Shown: piece after piece, positions 9,434-17,265 of the stretch
Layout: every line of letters begins with the position of its first letter
How positions within the stretch are numbered: position 1 is the stretch's first letter
Origin: an uncultured Ruminococcus sp.
GTDB taxonomy: Bacteria > Bacillota > Clostridia > Oscillospirales > Acutalibacteraceae
Direction of reading: 5' to 3'
Assembly: GCA_902792115.1 (NCBI GenBank)
Contig: CADAYJ010000031.1
Span: 1-54,440, forward strand
DNA: 54,440 nt
The notes under the pieces: generated by a model
The model's input: only the letters and a program-made list of their open reading frames with translations
Told to the model about the DNA's origin: nothing
The model's database searches: none
Position numbers and translations under genes: made by a program

Positions 9434-10504
9434 ATGTCTGAAAAGGTGCTTATGAAGGGCAACGAGGCGATCGCCGAAGCTGCGATCCGTTCGGGCTGCC
9501 GTTTTTATCTCGGCTATCCGATAACTCCGCAAACGGAGGTCGCCGCTTATATGGCAAAGCGTATGCCGAAGATCGGCGGTACGTTCCTGCAGGCCGAGAG
9601 CGAGCTTTCGGCGATAAATATGGTCTACGGCGTAGCCTCCGCCGGAAAACGCTGCATGACGTCCAGCTCCAGCCCGGGAATCTCTCTGAAGTGCGAGGGC
9701 TTATCTTACCTTGCGGCCTGTGACCTTCCCTCCGTAATCGTAAATGTTCAGCGCGGAGGTCCCGGCCTCGGCGGCATTCAGCCGTCGCAGTCCGATTATT
9801 TCCAGGCGACAAAGGGCTCCGGTCACGGTGATTTCCGCATGATCGTTCTCGCCCCGTCGTCCGTCCAGGAGATGGCGGATCTCACGTCGCTCGCCTTTGA
9901 CCTCGCGGACAAGCACAGAATGCCTGCAATGATCCTCGCCGACGGTACGATCGGTCAGATGATGGAGCCTGTGGAGCTTGCCGAGGATATGCACGCGACG
10001 CAGTACGAAAAGCCGTGGGCGTGCACCGGCACGAAGCTGGAGCGCGGGCATAATATCATAAATTCGCTTATCCTCAAGCCGGAGATACTCGAACGCCTCA
10101 ACATCGAGCGCTACGAAAAGTACAAGATCGTTGAGAGCGAAGAGGTTCGCTATGAGGAATATATGATGGACGACGCCGAAATATGTATCGTAGCCTTCGG
10201 CATCGCTTCGCGCGTCGCGAAGTCCGCGATCATGGAGGCGAGAAAGCAGGGCGTCAAGGTCGGTCTTATCCGCCCGATCACGCTCTGGCCGTTCCCTGCC
10301 GAGCCGATCAGAGCGGCTGCCGATAAGGTGAAGGCGTTTATCTCCGTCGAGCTTTCGATGGGACAGCTCATTTACGATGTCCGCCTTGCGTCGGAGTGCA
10401 AAAAGCCCGTTCATCTGTGCAGCAGAGTCGGCGGCATGATAACGTCGCCTGACTATGTGCTTAAAAAGATACTTGAAGTCAATGAAATGGGAGGTGCTGT
10501 CTGA
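9434..10504 (+). CDS. vorB: 2-oxoacid:ferredoxin oxidoreductase alpha subunit (VorB/KorA type)
   Basis: Catalytic alpha subunit of an enzyme that oxidatively decarboxylates a 2-oxoacid to acyl-CoA and reduces ferredoxin. The [14 protein letters not shown] motif is typical of the N-terminal pyrimidine-binding domain, and the length (356 aa from the ATG at 9434) fits the short VorB/KorA form rather than fused pyruvate enzymes. ATG 9434 is preferred over the GTG at 9425 because the GGTAGGTG site then has normal spacing. The stop overlaps the beta subunit start by one base. Substrate (branched-chain 2-oxoacid or 2-oxoglutarate) cannot be decided from sequence alone. Confidence 0.93.
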   Translation: MSEKVLMKGNEAIAEAAIRSGCRFYLGYPITPQTEVAAYMAKRMPKIGGTFLQAESELSAINMVYGVASAGKRCMTSSSSPGISLKCEGLSYLAACDLPSVIVNVQRGGPGLGGIQPSQSDYFQATKGSGHGDFRMIVLAPSSVQEMADLTSLAFDLADKHRMPAMILADGTIGQMMEPVELAEDMHATQYEKPWACTGTKLERGHNIINSLILKPEILERLNIERYEKYKIVESEEVRYEEYMMDDAEICIVAFGIASRVAKSAIMEARKQGVKVGLIRPITLWPFPAEPIRAAADKVKAFISVELSMGQLIYDVRLASECKKPVHLCSRVGGMITSPDYVLKKILEVNEMGGAV

Positions 10505-11259
10505 TGGTTGTTTTTGAGAAGCCTCACGGCTTGACCGACGTACCCCTGCACTACTGCCCCGGCTGTACGCACGGCATTATCCACCGTCTCGTCGCGGAAG
10601 CGATGGACGAGCTTGGCATCGAGGGCAGAACGGTGGGAGTCGCTTCCGTCGGCTGCTCCGTTATGAGCTACGATTATTTTAACTGCGATATGGTGCAGGC
10701 CGCTCACGGCAGAGCGCCTGCCGTTGCGACGGGCCTTAAAAGAGCGCTGCCCGACAATATCGTCTTCACATATCAGGGCGACGGCGACCTCGCGGCGATC
10801 GGTACAGCAGAGACCGTACACTCCGCCGCAAGAGGCGAGAATATCACTATCATATTCGTCAATAATGCTATTTACGGCATGACGGGCGGTCAGATGGCGC
10901 CGACGTCTCTTCCCGGTCAGGTCACGCAGACCTCGCCTTACGGCCGCGACGTAAAGACAGCCGGCTATCCCGTCAGGGTATGCGAGCTTCTCTCGAGCCT
11001 CGACGGTCCGGCTTACCTCGAGCGCGTCTCCGTAGACAGCCCGAAGGCAGTAAAGAATGCTAAGCGCGCGATCCTCAAGGCGTTCCGCAATCAGGTCGAG
11101 GGCAAGGGCTTTTCTCTCGTCGAGGTGCTGTCAACGTGCCCGACAAACTGGGGTATGACTCCCGTTGAAGCGCTCGAATGGTGCAGGGAGAACATGGTGC
11201 CGTATTATCCTCTCGGCGTCTATAAGGATAAATACGCGGACGAGGAGGCGGCAAAATGA
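10504..11259 (+). CDS. 2-oxoacid:ferredoxin oxidoreductase beta (TPP-binding) subunit
   Basis: A 251-aa thiamine diphosphate-binding subunit. The GDGDLAAIG segment (residues ~97-105) with [11 protein letters not shown] about 30 residues later is the TPP/Mg binding signature. Conserved HYCPGCTHG near residue 16 supplies the CxGC element seen in the family. It overlaps the alpha subunit stop and shares four bases with the gamma subunit start, so the three genes are translationally coupled. Confidence 0.95.
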   Translation: MVVFEKPHGLTDVPLHYCPGCTHGIIHRLVAEAMDELGIEGRTVGVASVGCSVMSYDYFNCDMVQAAHGRAPAVATGLKRALPDNIVFTYQGDGDLAAIGTAETVHSAARGENITIIFVNNAIYGMTGGQMAPTSLPGQVTQTSPYGRDVKTAGYPVRVCELLSSLDGPAYLERVSVDSPKAVKNAKRAILKAFRNQVEGKGFSLVEVLSTCPTNWGMTPVEALEWCRENMVPYYPLGVYKDKYADEEAAK

Positions 11260-11795
11260 GTACGACTAAGATCATTATCGCCGGCTTCGGCGGTCAGGGT
11301 ATCCTCTTCACGGGCAAGCTGATGGCATATCAGGGAATGATCGCCGGCAGATACGTAAGCTGGCTGCCCTCCTACGGCCCGGAGGTCAGAGGCGGTACGT
11401 GCAACTGCTCCGTGATAGTCAGCGACGAGCCGATCGGCTCTCCGATCATCGACAGCCCCGATATCGTTATCGCAATGAACAGACCGTCGCTCGATAAATA
11501 CGAGCCGACGCTCGCAAAGGGCGGAAAGCTCTTTGTAGAGTCCTCTCTTATCGACCGAAAGGCAGAGAGAGACGACGTTACCGTCTACTACGTTCCAGCG
11601 GCGGAGATCGCCTCCGAGAACGGCGACAACCGCCTCGGAAATATGGTCGTTCACGGCAACGTAATGAGCCGCAGCGACTGCTTCCCGTTCGACACGGTAG
11701 CCGCCGCGATCGAGAAGGTCATTTCGGCAAGGCACCGCGACCTGCTCGATATCAACATGAAAATGCTTGAAGCCGGCTACAAGTATGAAAGCTGA
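11256..11795 (+). CDS. 2-oxoacid:ferredoxin oxidoreductase gamma subunit
   Basis: A 179-aa gamma subunit that binds CoA and completes the complex. The N-terminal [15 protein letters not shown] motif and [15 protein letters not shown] are family hallmarks. The ATG overlaps the beta subunit stop (ATGA). No strong terminator follows; an AT-rich stretch leads to the secD promoter. Confidence 0.95.
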   Translation: MSTTKIIIAGFGGQGILFTGKLMAYQGMIAGRYVSWLPSYGPEVRGGTCNCSVIVSDEPIGSPIIDSPDIVIAMNRPSLDKYEPTLAKGGKLFVESSLIDRKAERDDVTVYYVPAAEIASENGDNRLGNMVVHGNVMSRSDCFPFDTVAAAIEKVISARHRDLLDINMKMLEAGYKYES

Positions 11796-11905
11796 CGGTT
11801 CGCTTCAAAATATACATTTTCGCTTATTTTTGGGTGAATAATCTTAGAATAATAAGAAATAAAAGAGAAAAAATCAATTTTATTTACTAAATTATTATAA
11901 ATTTA

Positions 11906-11934
11906 TTGACTTTTAACGAGAAAAATCTTATAAT
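11906..11934 (+). promoter_or_regulatory. Sigma-A-type promoter of secDF
   Basis: TTGACT (11906-11911), 17-base spacer, TATAAT (11929-11934), in a strongly AT-rich stretch. It should start transcripts near 11941, giving a leader of about 140 bases before secD. Confidence 0.8.
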
Positions 11935-12080
11935 AACTCTGTTACGACCTTTTGAAGGAGGACTGCGCGCGCCGCGCAGAGGCACCCTTTCGGTCGCAGC
12001 AGAGTTATTTTGGCGGTACGGCCGCGGCTTTAGTGCAGTTTGCCGCGGCGGTAATCATACATTTAACGGAGGTTAAAACG
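11935..12080 (+). other. GC-rich hairpin leader of secD
   Basis: Three inverted repeats lie between promoter and gene. The outer pair is AACTCTG (11935-11941) with CAGAGTT (12000-12006), plus CGACC (11945-11949) with GGTCG (11992-11996). Inside is a perfect 7-bp hairpin (11963-11969 with 11973-11979). A second hairpin joins 12021-12028 and 12042-12049, each GCCGCGGC. The left outer arm overlaps the expected start site, so it may work as DNA, or the start is slightly upstream. There is no T-run and no known riboswitch is recognised. The secD ribosome binding site (CGGAGG) follows unpaired. Confidence 0.55.
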
Positions 12081-12081
12081 C

Positions 12082-13491
12082 ATGAAAAGAGTTGCAAAAC
12101 CCGTATTCTTCATCGTTGCTCTTCTCATCATCGCGCTCGCGGTCACGTCCGTTTTAGGATTCGACACGCAGTTCGGCGACGTGAAGACGACTCGTATCAA
12201 GGGTATCGACGATATTCGATGGGGAATCGACATCAAGGGCGGCGTTGAGGCGACGTTCCAGCCTGCAGAAGGTGTAGACGCTACGCCGGAACAGCTTGAA
12301 TCGGCTAAGTCCGTAATCGAGACGAGACTTGTATCAAACAGCATTACCGACTACGAGCTGTACGCAGACGAAAGCTCCAACAGGATTATCGTCCGCTTCC
12401 CTTGGAAAGAAGACACGACAAACTACGATCCGAACGAGGCGATCGAAGAGATCTCGGCTACGGCCGTCCTCACCTTCCGCCCCGGCAACAGCTATGAGTC
12501 TGTTGATTACGACGCCGACGGAAATCCCGTCATGAAGACGCCCTCCGGCGAAACGGCAGAGACGGTGCTTCTCGACGGCTCTACCGTCAAGAAGGCTGAG
12601 GCAGGTGTCATTGACGACAACGGCCAGATCAAGTATATCGTTTCTCTTGAGTTCAACGACGAGGGTGCGCAGCTCTTTAAGGATGCTACGACACAGTATC
12701 TCAATCAGACGATCTCGATCTGGATGGACGATACTCTCCTTTCATATCCGACGGTAAACGAGGTCATCTCAGAGGGCAAGGCTCAGATCTCCGGCAGCTT
12801 TACCGCAGAGGAGGCAACGGCTCTCGCAACGAAGATCAACGCCGGTGCGCTTCCCTTTACGCTTGAAACGGTAAACGTCTCCTCTATCAGCCCGACGCTC
12901 GGCGCGAACTCGCTCTATGCGATGGGGCTTGCAGCGATCATCGCTCTCTGCTTTATCACGATATTCATGATCGTGTTCTTCAGAGTGCCCGGCTTTGTTG
13001 CCGTTATCGCGCTTATCGGTCAGATGTCCGTTATCATCGTCGCTGTATCCGGTTACTTCCCGGTATTCAACAGCTTCACAATGACGCTCCCCGGTATCGC
13101 AGGTATGATCCTGTCTCTCGGTACGGGCGTTGACGCAAATATCCTTACGGCGGAACGTATCCGCGAGGAGCTCAAGCGCGGCAAGTCTCTCGACAGCGCT
13201 ATCAACGCAGGTACAAAGAATTCGCTTTCCGCTATCATCGACGGTAACATGACGATCGTTATCGTTGCCGTTATCCTTATCCTTGTCTTCGGCCCCTTCA
13301 ATATGCTTTCGTTCATATTCGGTCTCTCGACAACGGGTGCGATCTACGCCTTCGGCTACACGCTCCTCATCGGTACCATCGCAAACTTCATCATGGGTAT
13401 CGGTGCGGCAAGACTTATGCTCAAGTCGCTTTCGGGATACAAGTTCCTGAGAAATCCCAGACTTTACGGAGGTGCTAAGAATGAAAGATAA
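12082..13491 (+). CDS. secD: Protein translocase subunit SecD
   Basis: Inner-membrane subunit that works with SecYEG and SecF, using proton motive force to promote late steps of protein export. The 469-aa product has an N-terminal membrane helix (FFIVALLIIALAVTSVLGF), a large extracytoplasmic P1 region to about residue 265, and five further helices. The DIRWGIDIKGGVEATF region and the GTGVDANILTAERIREEL segment (residues ~347-364) are SecD signatures. The start is supported by ACGGAGG ten bases upstream. It overlaps secF by 11 bases. Confidence 0.97.
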   Translation: MKRVAKPVFFIVALLIIALAVTSVLGFDTQFGDVKTTRIKGIDDIRWGIDIKGGVEATFQPAEGVDATPEQLESAKSVIETRLVSNSITDYELYADESSNRIIVRFPWKEDTTNYDPNEAIEEISATAVLTFRPGNSYESVDYDADGNPVMKTPSGETAETVLLDGSTVKKAEAGVIDDNGQIKYIVSLEFNDEGAQLFKDATTQYLNQTISIWMDDTLLSYPTVNEVISEGKAQISGSFTAEEATALATKINAGALPFTLETVNVSSISPTLGANSLYAMGLAAIIALCFITIFMIVFFRVPGFVAVIALIGQMSVIIVAVSGYFPVFNSFTMTLPGIAGMILSLGTGVDANILTAERIREELKRGKSLDSAINAGTKNSLSAIIDGNMTIVIVAVILILVFGPFNMLSFIFGLSTTGAIYAFGYTLLIGTIANFIMGIGAARLMLKSLSGYKFLRNPRLYGGAKNER

Positions 13492-14440
13492 GATGCTCGA
13501 TTTCTTCGGAAAGAAAAAGATTTTCTTCGGCATTTCCCTCGGAATTATTGCTATCGGTATTATTTTCAATATCATCTTCGGAGTATCGCTCGATATCCAG
13601 TTCTCCGGTGGCTCGATGATCTCCTACTCTTACAGCGGAGAGGTCAACGAGGACGAGATGAAGGCTCTTATCCAGGAGAAGACTCCCGACGATAAGGTAA
13701 CGTTCACGATCGCAAAGGATATCGCTTCCAACAGCGATAAGGGCGACGGCTATACGCTCACAGTTCAGTTCTCCGGAACGGACGCGATCAGCACAGAGCT
13801 GCAGTCCGACATTCTCCAGTCCCTGCGCGAGAAATATCCCGACAACAACTTCGATACGAACGAGTTCACTTCCGTTGACGCGACGATGGGCCTTAAATTC
13901 TTCGTCAAGTGTCTCGTCGCTGTTGCTATCGCCTGCGTACTCATGGTTATCTACGTCACGATCCGATTCAAGAGGATCGGCGGTATGTCGGCAGGTATGT
14001 TCGGTCTCGTCGCTCTCTTCCACGATATCATCATGGTTTACGTCGTCTTCGTTCTGTTCAGAATGCCGATCGACAGTAACTTCATCGCAGTCGTCCTCAT
14101 GATCCTCGGCTACTCCCTCAACGATACGATCGTTATCTACGACCGTATCAGAGAGAACAAGGCTAAGATGGGACCGAAGGCTTCTCTCGTTGATATCTAC
14201 AACCTCAGCATGACGCAGTGCATCAAGAGAACGGTAATGACGTCCATCACGACTCTTGCAGCTATCACCTCTGTTTACGTAGTCTGCCTCGTATACAACA
14301 TCACATCTATCCAGAGCTTTGCTCTCCCGATGATGATTGGTCTTGTATCGGGCTGCTATTCCTCTATCTGCATCGCGACGCCGCTTTGGGTTATCTGGCA
14401 GCTTCACAAGAGAAAAAAGGAAGCAGAAAAGAAAGCATAA
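13481..14440 (+). CDS. secF: Protein translocase subunit SecF
   Basis: Partner of SecD in the cytoplasmic membrane. The 319-aa protein starts with a helix (FFGISLGIIAIGIIFNIIFGV), then the P1-like loop beginning with DIQFSGGSMISYSY, and five more helices containing GYSLNDTIVIYDRIREN, the SecF signature. The ATG at 13481 is chosen because GGAGGTG lies eight bases upstream; the GTG at 13472 lies within that site. Its first codons overlap the secD end. Gene order secD-secF and a terminator just downstream indicate a two-gene operon. Confidence 0.97.
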   Translation: MKDKMLDFFGKKKIFFGISLGIIAIGIIFNIIFGVSLDIQFSGGSMISYSYSGEVNEDEMKALIQEKTPDDKVTFTIAKDIASNSDKGDGYTLTVQFSGTDAISTELQSDILQSLREKYPDNNFDTNEFTSVDATMGLKFFVKCLVAVAIACVLMVIYVTIRFKRIGGMSAGMFGLVALFHDIIMVYVVFVLFRMPIDSNFIAVVLMILGYSLNDTIVIYDRIRENKAKMGPKASLVDIYNLSMTQCIKRTVMTSITTLAAITSVYVVCLVYNITSIQSFALPMMIGLVSGCYSSICIATPLWVIWQLHKRKKEAEKKA

Positions 14441-14452
14441 TTTAAGCATTTA

Positions 14453-14484
14453 CAGCCTCCGCTTTTTTGGCGGGGGCTGATTTT
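14453..14484 (+). terminator. Terminator after secDF
   Basis: CAGCCTCCGC (14453-14462) pairs with GCGGGGGCTG (14470-14479) across a T-rich loop, followed by ATTTT. Confidence 0.85.
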
Positions 14485-14590
14485 GTCGGAGAATCCGGCA
14501 GAGGAAAACCGGCTGCACCGTCTCCGCTGTGAGGCGGTGCATATCATTTTCTGCGAGCTTACCCTCCGCAGTAACATTTTTTCGGTCTCC

Positions 14591-14599
14591 TGCTATAAT
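14591..14599 (+). promoter_or_regulatory. Extended -10 promoter candidate for the spoVM pair
   Basis: TGCTATAAT is an extended -10 element with no convincing -35 box. A sporulation sigma site (sigma-E or sigma-K) would be expected for spoVM but I could not find a clear match. Starts from here would give a leader of about 95 bases. Confidence 0.4.
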
Positions 14600-14700
14600 G
14601 TAGTAAGGGCAACACCGAACAAAGGCTGCGTATGCTCGCCGCGATCTCTGAGCGGTATTGTCCGAGGAGTTTTCCGAAAGCGCTTGTGAGGTGAGACCGT

Positions 14701-14844
14701 ATGTGCCGCAGAAACTGCGTTTCAAAATGCGTGCTCTCGTTCGGCTTGGGAATGGTCGTGTCGTCATTCTTCGGCAAAGGCGTCGCCCTGTTCCTTGTGG
14801 GCGCGGCGGCCGTGATACTTTCCTTTGCCCTTCGTGAGCGCTGA
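14701..14844 (+). CDS. Small membrane protein, 47 aa
   Basis: A short gene with GAGGTGAG five to six bases before the ATG. The product begins MCRRNCVSKC with three cysteines in ten residues and then has a long hydrophobic stretch (residues ~11-43) broken by SSFFGKG, so one long or two short membrane helices. It ends in LRER. I do not recognise the family. It lies 18 bases upstream of the spoVM-like gene and they probably form one unit, so a sporulation role is possible but unproven. Confidence 0.6.
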   Translation: MCRRNCVSKCVLSFGLGMVVSSFFGKGVALFLVGAAAVILSFALRER

Positions 14845-14862
14845 TTATAGGGAGGTCAGCTT

Positions 14863-14955
14863 ATGAAATTCATCGTGATCGACAATCCGCGCTTTTTAGC
14901 GCCCGTTCTCAGGCGGATGTTCAAGATCAGGAAATCAAAGGATACGTCCCTCTAG
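14863..14955 (+). CDS. spoVM: SpoVM-like sporulation micro-protein, 30 aa
   Basis: A 30-residue peptide with a strong GGGAGG site eight bases before its ATG. It begins MKFIVIDNPRFLAPVLRRMF and lines up with Bacillus subtilis SpoVM (26 aa) as I recall it: MKF, Ile6, Pro9, a basic residue at 10, Phe11-Leu12 and Arg17 match in position. SpoVM is an amphipathic helix that senses the curved forespore membrane and anchors SpoIVA for spore coat assembly. Pro9 is known to matter in SpoVM. The C-terminus here is longer and rich in Lys. Genes this short are usually missed. The presence of spoIIIA genes in the window agrees with a spore former. Confidence 0.72.
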   Translation: MKFIVIDNPRFLAPVLRRMFKIRKSKDTSL

Positions 14956-15004
14956 AAAGCTGTGCGTCGGTTCCGCTGTCGGTACCGGCGCGCTTTGTTA
15001 TTTA
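14956..15004 (+). terminator. Probable terminator after spoVM
   Basis: An imperfect stem joins AAAGCTGTGCGTCGGT (from 14956) with ACCGGCGCGCTTT (to 14998), followed by GTTATTTAT. The T-run is weak. Confidence 0.5.
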
Positions 15005-15111
15005 TACCCAACTTTTGAAGGCATACAGCTTTTCTATTGGATAATATGATATACATACACATATGACCGGAGCTTATTTTGTAATTTTTTTCGCCCTGCG
15101 TCAAAAAAATC

Positions 15112-15140
15112 TTGATACATGGAGCAAAAAATGGTATAAT
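15112..15140 (+). promoter_or_regulatory. Sigma-A-type promoter of aspS-gatCAB
   Basis: TTGATA (15112-15117), 17-base spacer, TATAAT (15135-15140). No T-box motif is recognised in the ~70-base leader, which is too short for one. Confidence 0.8.
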
Positions 15141-15213
15141 ACAAATAATTGTGAGTAATGATGGGGCAGCTTTGCCTCCTTTACGTAAAAATCGCATGAA
15201 AGGGCAGAGAAAT

Positions 15214-16962
15214 ATGACGAGAGAAAATCAGTATCGCACGCACAACTGCGGTGAGCTTCGCGAGAGCGACATCGGCAAGGACGTTAGAGTTGCAGGCTGG
15301 GTTGAGAATATACGCGACCACGGCGGCGTTATGTTCCTTGATATACGCGACCAGTACGGTGTAGTTCAGGTGGTCGTGCATGACGATAATTTGCTGAAGG
15401 GCATAAATAGAGAGTGTACAGTGACAGTAGCCGGCAAGGTCGTCAAGAGAGACGAGGAGACGATCAACCCGAAGATCGCCACCGGTATGGTAGAGGTACA
15501 TACCGAGACGATCAGAGTTCTCGGCAAGTGCAAGGTAAACCTTCCCTTTGAGGTAAGCTCCGCAAAGGACGTAAAGGAGGAGGTACGTCTCAAGTACCGT
15601 TTCCTCGACCTTCGCAATAAGAAGAATCACGACAACATCGTCCTCAGAAGCGAGATCGTTTCCTATCTCCGCTCTCAGATGAACGAGATGGGCTTTATTG
15701 AGATATCGACTCCGATCCTCTCCACATCTTCTCCCGAGGGCGCGAGAGATTATCTTATCCCCAGCCGCAAGCACAAGGGCAAGTTCTACGCTCTTCCGCA
15801 GGCTCCGCAGATCTTCAAGCAGCTTCTGATGGTCTCCGGCTTCGACAAGTATTTCCAGATCGCTCCCTGCTTCCGCGACGAGGACGCAAGGGCGGACCGT
15901 TCCCCGGGCGAGTTCTATCAGCTCGATTTTGAAATGGCATTCGCTGAGCAGGAGGACGTTTTCGCGGTAGCCGAGCAGGTGCTCTACAACACCTTTAAGA
16001 AATTCGGCGGCGGCAAGGAGGTTAGCAAGCCCCCGTTCAAGCGCATTCCTTACAAAGAGGCAATGATCAAGTACGGCACGGACAAGCCCGACCTCAGAAA
16101 TCCGCTCGTTATCACCGATATATCCGATATGTTCGTTGAGACGGACTTCAAGCCCTTCTGCGGCAAGACTGTCCGCGCGATCAATGTTCCGGACTGTGCA
16201 GGCCAGTCAAAGAGCTGGTTCAAGAAGATGGAGGAATTCGCTCTTTCCATCGGTATGAAGGGCCTCGGCTACGTCAAGGTCAGAGACGATATGACGTTTG
16301 ACGGCCCGATCGACAAATTCCTTCCCGCCGAGGACAAGCTCGCTCTTATCGAGCGCACAGGTCTCAAGCCCGGCGCTGTCTGCTACTTCATCGCAGACAC
16401 GGCAGAGGAAGCTCCGAAGCTCGCAGGTCAGATCAGAACAGAGGTCGCAAGCCGCCTCGGCATCATTGACGAGAGCCGCTTTGAGCTTTGCTTTATCGTA
16501 GATTTCCCGATGTACGAGTACGACGACGACGGAAAGGTGATCTTCACCCACAACCCGTTCTCGATGCCGCAGGGCGGTCTCGAGGCGCTCGAGACGATGA
16601 ACCCCGTCGATATCCTCGCTTATCAGTACGACATCGTCTGCAACGGCGTAGAGCTTTCCTCCGGCGCCGTCAGAAACCACGACGTCGAGATTATGAAGAA
16701 GGCGTTCGATATCGCAGGATACAGCGAGGACGAGCTTAAAGCAAAGTTCACCGCGCTCTACAATGCTTTCCAGTACGGTGCGCCGCCGCACGCAGGCATG
16801 GCACCCGGCGTAGACAGAATGATAATGCTGCTCACGGGCGAGGAGAATATCCGCGAGATCATCGCGTTCCCGATGAACAGCAACGCGCAGGATCTCCTTC
16901 TCGGTTCGCCGGGAGAGGTAACGGAGCAGCAGCTTCGCGAGGTCCACATCAAATTAAGATAA
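15214..16962 (+). CDS. aspS: Aspartyl-tRNA synthetase, probably non-discriminating
   Basis: Class II synthetase that charges tRNA-Asp and, in non-discriminating form, also tRNA-Asn. The 582-aa length with an inserted GAD domain (about residues 290-420) is the bacterial type. The anticodon-binding OB domain carries RDHGGVMFLDIRD; a His in the RDHGG position is, from published work on Pseudomonas AspRS as I recall it, linked to relaxed tRNA choice, where E. coli has RDLGS. Motif 2 (FRDEDARADRSPGEFYQLD) and motif 3 (GMAPGVDRMIML) are intact. ATG 15214 is chosen because family members begin near MTRENQYRTHNCG. gatC, gatA and gatB follow at once, which fits conversion of Asp-tRNA-Asn to Asn-tRNA-Asn. 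Confidence 0.95.
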   Translation: MTRENQYRTHNCGELRESDIGKDVRVAGWVENIRDHGGVMFLDIRDQYGVVQVVVHDDNLLKGINRECTVTVAGKVVKRDEETINPKIATGMVEVHTETIRVLGKCKVNLPFEVSSAKDVKEEVRLKYRFLDLRNKKNHDNIVLRSEIVSYLRSQMNEMGFIEISTPILSTSSPEGARDYLIPSRKHKGKFYALPQAPQIFKQLLMVSGFDKYFQIAPCFRDEDARADRSPGEFYQLDFEMAFAEQEDVFAVAEQVLYNTFKKFGGGKEVSKPPFKRIPYKEAMIKYGTDKPDLRNPLVITDISDMFVETDFKPFCGKTVRAINVPDCAGQSKSWFKKMEEFALSIGMKGLGYVKVRDDMTFDGPIDKFLPAEDKLALIERTGLKPGAVCYFIADTAEEAPKLAGQIRTEVASRLGIIDESRFELCFIVDFPMYEYDDDGKVIFTHNPFSMPQGGLEALETMNPVDILAYQYDIVCNGVELSSGAVRNHDVEIMKKAFDIAGYSEDELKAKFTALYNAFQYGAPPHAGMAPGVDRMIMLLTGEENIREIIAFPMNSNAQDLLLGSPGEVTEQQLREVHIKLR

Positions 16963-16980
16963 CGGAAAGGACGATGATCC

Positions 16981-17262
16981 ATGGTCACCCGTGAGGACGT
17001 AATTAACATCGCCAGACTCTCCAAGCTGTATATCGCCGAGGAGGAGCTTGACGAAATGACAAAGGCAATGGGCGATATCATCAAATTTGCCGATACGATA
17101 AACGTCGCCTCCGAGCAGGGCGTAGAGGAGTTTGACAACATCAACAACCTCAAAAATGCTTTTCGCGAGGACGTCGTCGTTCCCTCGTATGAAAGGGACG
17201 AAATTCTTAAAAACGCAAATGACATTGACGAGGGACACTTCCTCGTTCGCAAGAGGGTGTAA
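16981..17262 (+). CDS. gatC: Asp/Glu-tRNA amidotransferase subunit C
   Basis: A 93-aa helical subunit that wraps around and stabilises GatA-GatB. The opening TREDVINIARLSKLYIAEEE and the FADTINVASEQGVE region are typical. A GGAAAGGA site precedes the ATG. It lies 18 bases after aspS and three bases before gatA. Confidence 0.95.
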   Translation: MVTREDVINIARLSKLYIAEEELDEMTKAMGDIIKFADTINVASEQGVEEFDNINNLKNAFREDVVVPSYERDEILKNANDIDEGHFLVRKRV

Positions 17263-17265
17263 GCT

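Noticed and set aside
11952-12248. Possible leader peptide from TTG 11952 running into secD
   Set aside because: No ribosome binding site upstream of the TTG, the frame runs through hairpins and far into secD, and it has no signal-peptide or arrest-like motif.
14483-14689. Open frame of 68 codons between secF terminator and the 47-aa gene
   Set aside because: No good ribosome binding site, Arg/Cys-rich with no hydrophobic or domain pattern; it spans the promoter of the next gene.
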